A stretch of DNA of 9,159 nt from Ruminococcaceae bacterium UBA6855. Lineage in GTDB: Bacteria; Bacillota; Clostridia; Oscillospirales; Acutalibacteraceae. Numbering within the stretch: the stretch's first letter is position 1; each line of letters begins with the position of its first letter. The stretch is taken from assembly GCA_002451755.1 (NCBI GenBank), contig DKDF01000095.1, positions 14,675 to 23,833 of the forward strand, written 5' to 3'. The notes under the pieces are model-generated. The model was given only the letters and a program-made list of their open reading frames with translations. It did no database searches and was not told where the DNA came from. The translations under genes were made by a program, and so were the position numbers. Positions 6,445 to 9,159 of the stretch are shown one piece after another.

Positions 6445-6853
6445 TGCGCCGATAGTCGAGATAATCCTGGAGAATCATCACGGCGCTGACGGCATCGACG
6501 ACAGCCTTGCGCTTCTTGCCGCGCGTGTTTGTGACATTCAGGGCGTTATGCGCCGAGACCGTTGTCAGGCGTTCGTCGCGCATCACGGTCTCTATTCCCG
6601 AAAACTCGCTCAGAGCCGCCGCGAAATTCTCGCAGCGCTGAGCGCGCTCGCCGTGGGTGCCGTCCATATTGACGGGCAGACCGACAACTATCAGCTCCGC
6701 CTTTTTCTCTTTTGCTATCTCTGTTATTTTTTCAATCAGCGGCTCGGATTCTTTTTCTGTTATAACGGTCACGGGAGACGCCAAAAATTCGGTCTTGTCG
6801 CAGACGGCTATTCCCGTTCGCGTATCTCCGTAATCTACCGACAGGATTATCAT
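6428..6853 (-). CDS. yqgF: RuvX/YqgF-type Holliday junction resolvase-like nuclease
   Basis: RuvX/YqgF is a small RNase H-fold nuclease, implicated in Holliday junction resolution and in 16S rRNA 5'-end processing in other bacteria. The 141 residues match the family length. Signatures in order are VDYGDTRTGIAVCD (6-19, Asp7), VVGLPVNMDGTHGE (56-69), MRDERLTT (91-98, Glu94) and VVDAVSAVMILQDYLD (118-133, Asp120). The acidic residues Asp7, Glu94 and Asp120 are the expected metal-binding set. The ATG at 6853 is preceded by AAGAGG at 7 bases. The gene follows the PBP gene by 78 bases, a gap that holds a strong terminator. I see no clear promoter between terminator and start, so expression may rely on read-through or on a promoter within the gap. 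Its end overlaps the convergent transporter gene. Confidence 0.96.
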   Translation of the reverse strand: MIILSVDYGDTRTGIAVCDKTEFLASPVTVITEKESEPLIEKITEIAKEKKAELIVVGLPVNMDGTHGERAQRCENFAAALSEFSGIETVMRDERLTTVSAHNALNVTNTRGKKRKAVVDAVSAVMILQDYLDYRRINRLS

Positions 6854-6867
6854 AAAATACCTCTTAA

Positions 6868-6900
6868 TTAAAAATTAGCCGCACCGTTATCGGGTGCGGC
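6868..6900 (-). terminator. Intrinsic terminator after the PBP gene
   Basis: On the minus strand GCCGCACC pairs perfectly with GGTGCGGC (8 pairs, 7-base loop CGATAAC), followed by TAATTTTTAATT. It starts 32 bases past the PBP stop. The T run is interrupted, so termination may be partial. The opposite direction has a weaker T-rich stretch (TTTATATATTTTTT) and might work poorly for plus-strand transcripts. Confidence 0.85.
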
Positions 6901-6931
6901 CGTTTATATATTTTTTCGCCGCAGGTTGAGT

Positions 6932-9148
6932 TTAATCGTCCGAACGCGGGCTTGTCGGAAGGATGGAATCGATAATATTGCTGACCGCCTCGCCGACTCC
7001 GCTGACGACCTCGCTGACGGATCCGCCGCCGCATGCGGTACACTCGGCAGGCATTGCGGACTTCTTATAATATCCCTTCGCGGTCTCCTTGCACGAGGGC
7101 GAAGCGAGAAGCCCGGTCTTCTTGCAGTAGTCCTTCTCCTCGACCTTGCCGGTCTTGGGGAACTCCTTGACGGGCAGGTTCGCGTGGATGCGGTCGAGCA
7201 GTTCGATATAGACTCGTCCGGAGGCACTGTATCTGAACGGAATGACCTTGGGCTTATCGTAGCCGAGCCAGACTGCGCAGACATAGTAGGGCGTGCCGCC
7301 GGCTATCCAGCTGTCCTTGGTGTCACTCGTGGTACCGGTCTTGCTCATCAGCTCGAACTTGCCGAGATTCTTGCTCTTGCGGAAATCCCTTGCCGGGACG
7401 GTCTTGAGCAGTTCGCGCATGACCTCTGCGGTATCCTCGCTGAGAACTCTCTCGGGCTCGGACTTCGTTTCGAGCAGGACTTCCGTACCCGTGGCATTTG
7501 TGACTTTATAGTAGCAATAAGGCTCGTAGTAATAGCCGTTGTTGCCGAACACGGCATATGCCGCCGCCATTTCGACAGTAGTGACGCCGTTTGTCAGAGC
7601 GCCGGTTGCAAGGGGCGCGATATTTGCATCCGCAGAATCATCAAGAGTTGTCAGATGGAACGTCTTTTTCATGAAGTTATAGGCTTCGTTGACGCCGAGC
7701 ATCTCCGTAATTATTCTGACGGGCACGGTATTGAACGACTTCTGGATAGCATACTGGACGGTTATCTCTTTCTTGCTTCCGTTCGTGCCGTCCGCATTCT
7801 GCGGCCAAAGCTTGCCGTTTTGATAGATAGAATAGTCGAGGATCATGCTCGACCAGTTGATATAGTTCTTCTCGAGCGCGAGAGAATAGGTTGAAAGGGG
7901 CTTTATGGACGAACCGGGCTGTCTCGGGGACTCGGACGCTCTGTTGAGGCAGAGGTTGCCGTTCTTTTCTCCAGCCTGTCCGACTATGCCGACGATTCTG
8001 CCCTCATAGTCCATGACGGTTGCCGCAGACTGAGCTGCGGGATGCTCGGCGGTGTCAGCCTCCTTATCGAAAGCGATCCTGTTTGAATATACGGTGTTGA
8101 GGACCTCCTGAACATCGGGGTTGGCGGCGGAATATATCTTGAGTCCGCCGTAGTTTATCTTCTCCATCGCCTGGCGGTAGGTGTAGCCGTATTTGCTCAT
8201 CAGATCCTTGCAGACGGTCTTGATGACATAGTCAACATAGAAATCCTGATATTCCTTCTCGGTGTTCTTGTCCTCAGTAGTGGTCTTGGTCTTGCCCGGC
8301 TTCGGGACATAGCCCTCGCTGTTTGTGAACACGAGCTTATAGTTGACCGCTTCTTCATATTCCTCTTTGCTTATCGCCTTTTCTTCGAGCATATATTTGA
8401 GGCAGAGTTCCTGACGCGTTTTGTTCGCCTCGGGATTGAGCAGAGGGTTATACTTCGTCGGCGCTTTTGTTATGACCGCAAGGGTCGCGCACTCGGCAAG
8501 GTTCAGTTCGCTGACATCCTTGCCGAAATAAGTCTCGCTCGCGGTCTGGACGCCGTAGCATCCGTTGCCGAGATAAAGTGTATTGAGATAAGCCTCAAGT
8601 ATAGCGTCCTTGCTGTAGTGCTGCTCAAGGTTCAGAGCGCGCTCTATCTCCTTGAACTTTCGGACGACCGTGACCTCCTTGTCGTTGGTCACGTTCTTGA
8701 CGAGCTGCTGGGTTATTGTCGAGCCGCCGCCGGTTGAAAGTCCGGTTGCCGCGCCGAAAGTGCGCAGCCAGTCGACGCCGTGATGCTTCTCAAAACGCTT
8801 GTCCTCAAGGCAGACGAAAGCGTTTCTGAGATTTTCCGGCATCTTGTCGAAATCGACCCATATTCTGTTCTCCTCGCCGTGGAGCTGAGCCATTTCAACG
8901 AGCTCGTTGTTGCTGTCATAGGCATAGACGAACGAGGTCTGGTTCTGATTCGCCTTGTAGTCGTCGAGGTTTATCGCGATCTCGCCGTGGGCAAAAGACA
9001 CGATATTGAAGAAAACATAACCTCCGATTATCGCCGCGGTGAGCATACCGACGACGAGCACGCAGAGGATAACCAGCAGAGCTATCCTGCCGGCCTTTTT
9101 ATTCGGCTTTTTATTCTTCTTTTTGGAAGATTTTTTGGCTGTTCCCAT
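6932..9148 (-). CDS. Class A (bifunctional) penicillin-binding protein, PBP1A type
   Basis: This membrane-anchored peptidoglycan synthase has GT51 glycosyltransferase and DD-transpeptidase domains. Of its 738 residues, 1-20 are a Lys-rich cytoplasmic tail and about 21-49 a transmembrane segment. The GT51 domain carries EDKRFEKHHGVD (catalytic Glu115), GGGSTITQQLVKN (140-152), RKFKEIERALNLE and EAYLNTLYLGNGCYGV. The transpeptidase domain has the SxxK motif SSIK with nucleophile Ser413, SFN (471-473) and KTGT (603-606). A C-terminal segment holds four cysteines (675, 686, 703, 706) and a short tail ending SPRSDD. All catalytic motifs are intact. The ATG at 9148 has only 11 bases of sequence upstream, no clear ribosome binding site, and an open frame (SKK) to the edge, so the true start could lie outside the window. 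A strong terminator follows. Confidence 0.96.
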   Translation of the reverse strand: MGTAKKSSKKKNKKPNKKAGRIALLVILCVLVVGMLTAAIIGGYVFFNIVSFAHGEIAINLDDYKANQNQTSFVYAYDSNNELVEMAQLHGEENRIWVDFDKMPENLRNAFVCLEDKRFEKHHGVDWLRTFGAATGLSTGGGSTITQQLVKNVTNDKEVTVVRKFKEIERALNLEQHYSKDAILEAYLNTLYLGNGCYGVQTASETYFGKDVSELNLAECATLAVITKAPTKYNPLLNPEANKTRQELCLKYMLEEKAISKEEYEEAVNYKLVFTNSEGYVPKPGKTKTTTEDKNTEKEYQDFYVDYVIKTVCKDLMSKYGYTYRQAMEKINYGGLKIYSAANPDVQEVLNTVYSNRIAFDKEADTAEHPAAQSAATVMDYEGRIVGIVGQAGEKNGNLCLNRASESPRQPGSSIKPLSTYSLALEKNYINWSSMILDYSIYQNGKLWPQNADGTNGSKKEITVQYAIQKSFNTVPVRIITEMLGVNEAYNFMKKTFHLTTLDDSADANIAPLATGALTNGVTTVEMAAAYAVFGNNGYYYEPYCYYKVTNATGTEVLLETKSEPERVLSEDTAEVMRELLKTVPARDFRKSKNLGKFELMSKTGTTSDTKDSWIAGGTPYYVCAVWLGYDKPKVIPFRYSASGRVYIELLDRIHANLPVKEFPKTGKVEEKDYCKKTGLLASPSCKETAKGYYKKSAMPAECTACGGGSVSEVVSGVGEAVSNIIDSILPTSPRSDD

Positions 9149-9159
9149 CTTTTTCGATG

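Noticed and set aside
6926..7894. A 322-codon plus-strand open frame antisense to the PBP gene
   Set aside because: It lies wholly inside a gene with intact catalytic motifs on the other strand, its translation resembles no family I know, and it looks like a by-product of codon bias in the PBP gene.
1..9159. CRISPR arrays, tRNA/rRNA genes, insertion sequences, toxin-antitoxin or phage-defence genes
   Set aside because: I looked on both strands and saw no spaced repeats, cloverleaf-like sequence, transposase, terminal inverted repeats or defence-type domains; the coding capacity is accounted for by the listed genes.

Overview
The window looks like an ordinary chromosomal stretch of a Gram-positive, low-to-moderate-GC anaerobe of the class Clostridia (an Oscillospirales/Ruminococcaceae-type gut bacterium is my best guess). 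The reasons are a class A PBP of Firmicutes type, a CwlD-like amidase, a DUF6873-type protein coupled to radA, half-size TauE/SafE proteins, and a divergent GyrB/ParE-like topoisomerase subunit of a kind I associate with Clostridia. The taxonomic placement is inference; no rRNA or other marker is present.

Layout: almost everything is on the minus strand, so it reads from right to left. At the right end is a class A penicillin-binding protein (9148-6932), closed by a strong intrinsic terminator (6868-6900), then the RuvX/YqgF resolvase-like nuclease (6853-6428). A small plus-strand island follows: two 116-residue half-size TSUP transporters (5747-6097 and 6094-6444), overlapping by an ATGA. 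It converges on yqgF with a 17-base overlap and diverges from the next minus-strand unit. That unit is a tightly packed probable operon: a membrane-anchored N-acetylmuramoyl-L-alanine amidase (5661-4909), radA (4907-3537) and a DUF6873-type protein (3537-2794), with junctions of 1 base apart and 1 base overlapped. Next is an EamA/DMT permease (about 2701-1751) with its own intrinsic terminator (1698-1731). Last, a divergent type IIA topoisomerase B subunit (1588 to the left edge, truncated by the window) has a perfect-consensus sigma-A promoter (1651-1680) and a tandem 10-base repeat in its leader.

Functionally the window holds cell-wall growth and remodelling (PBP, amidase), DNA processing and topology (RuvX, RadA, topoisomerase) and small-molecule transport (DMT, TSUP pair). 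I see no CRISPR array, insertion sequence, phage gene, tRNA or rRNA. I found no convincing new multi-gene system. The points worth a second look are the divergent topoisomerase and its leader repeat, the split transporter, the uncharacterised protein coupled to radA, and the ambiguous start codon of the DMT permease. No gene-free stretch exceeds about 165 bases.
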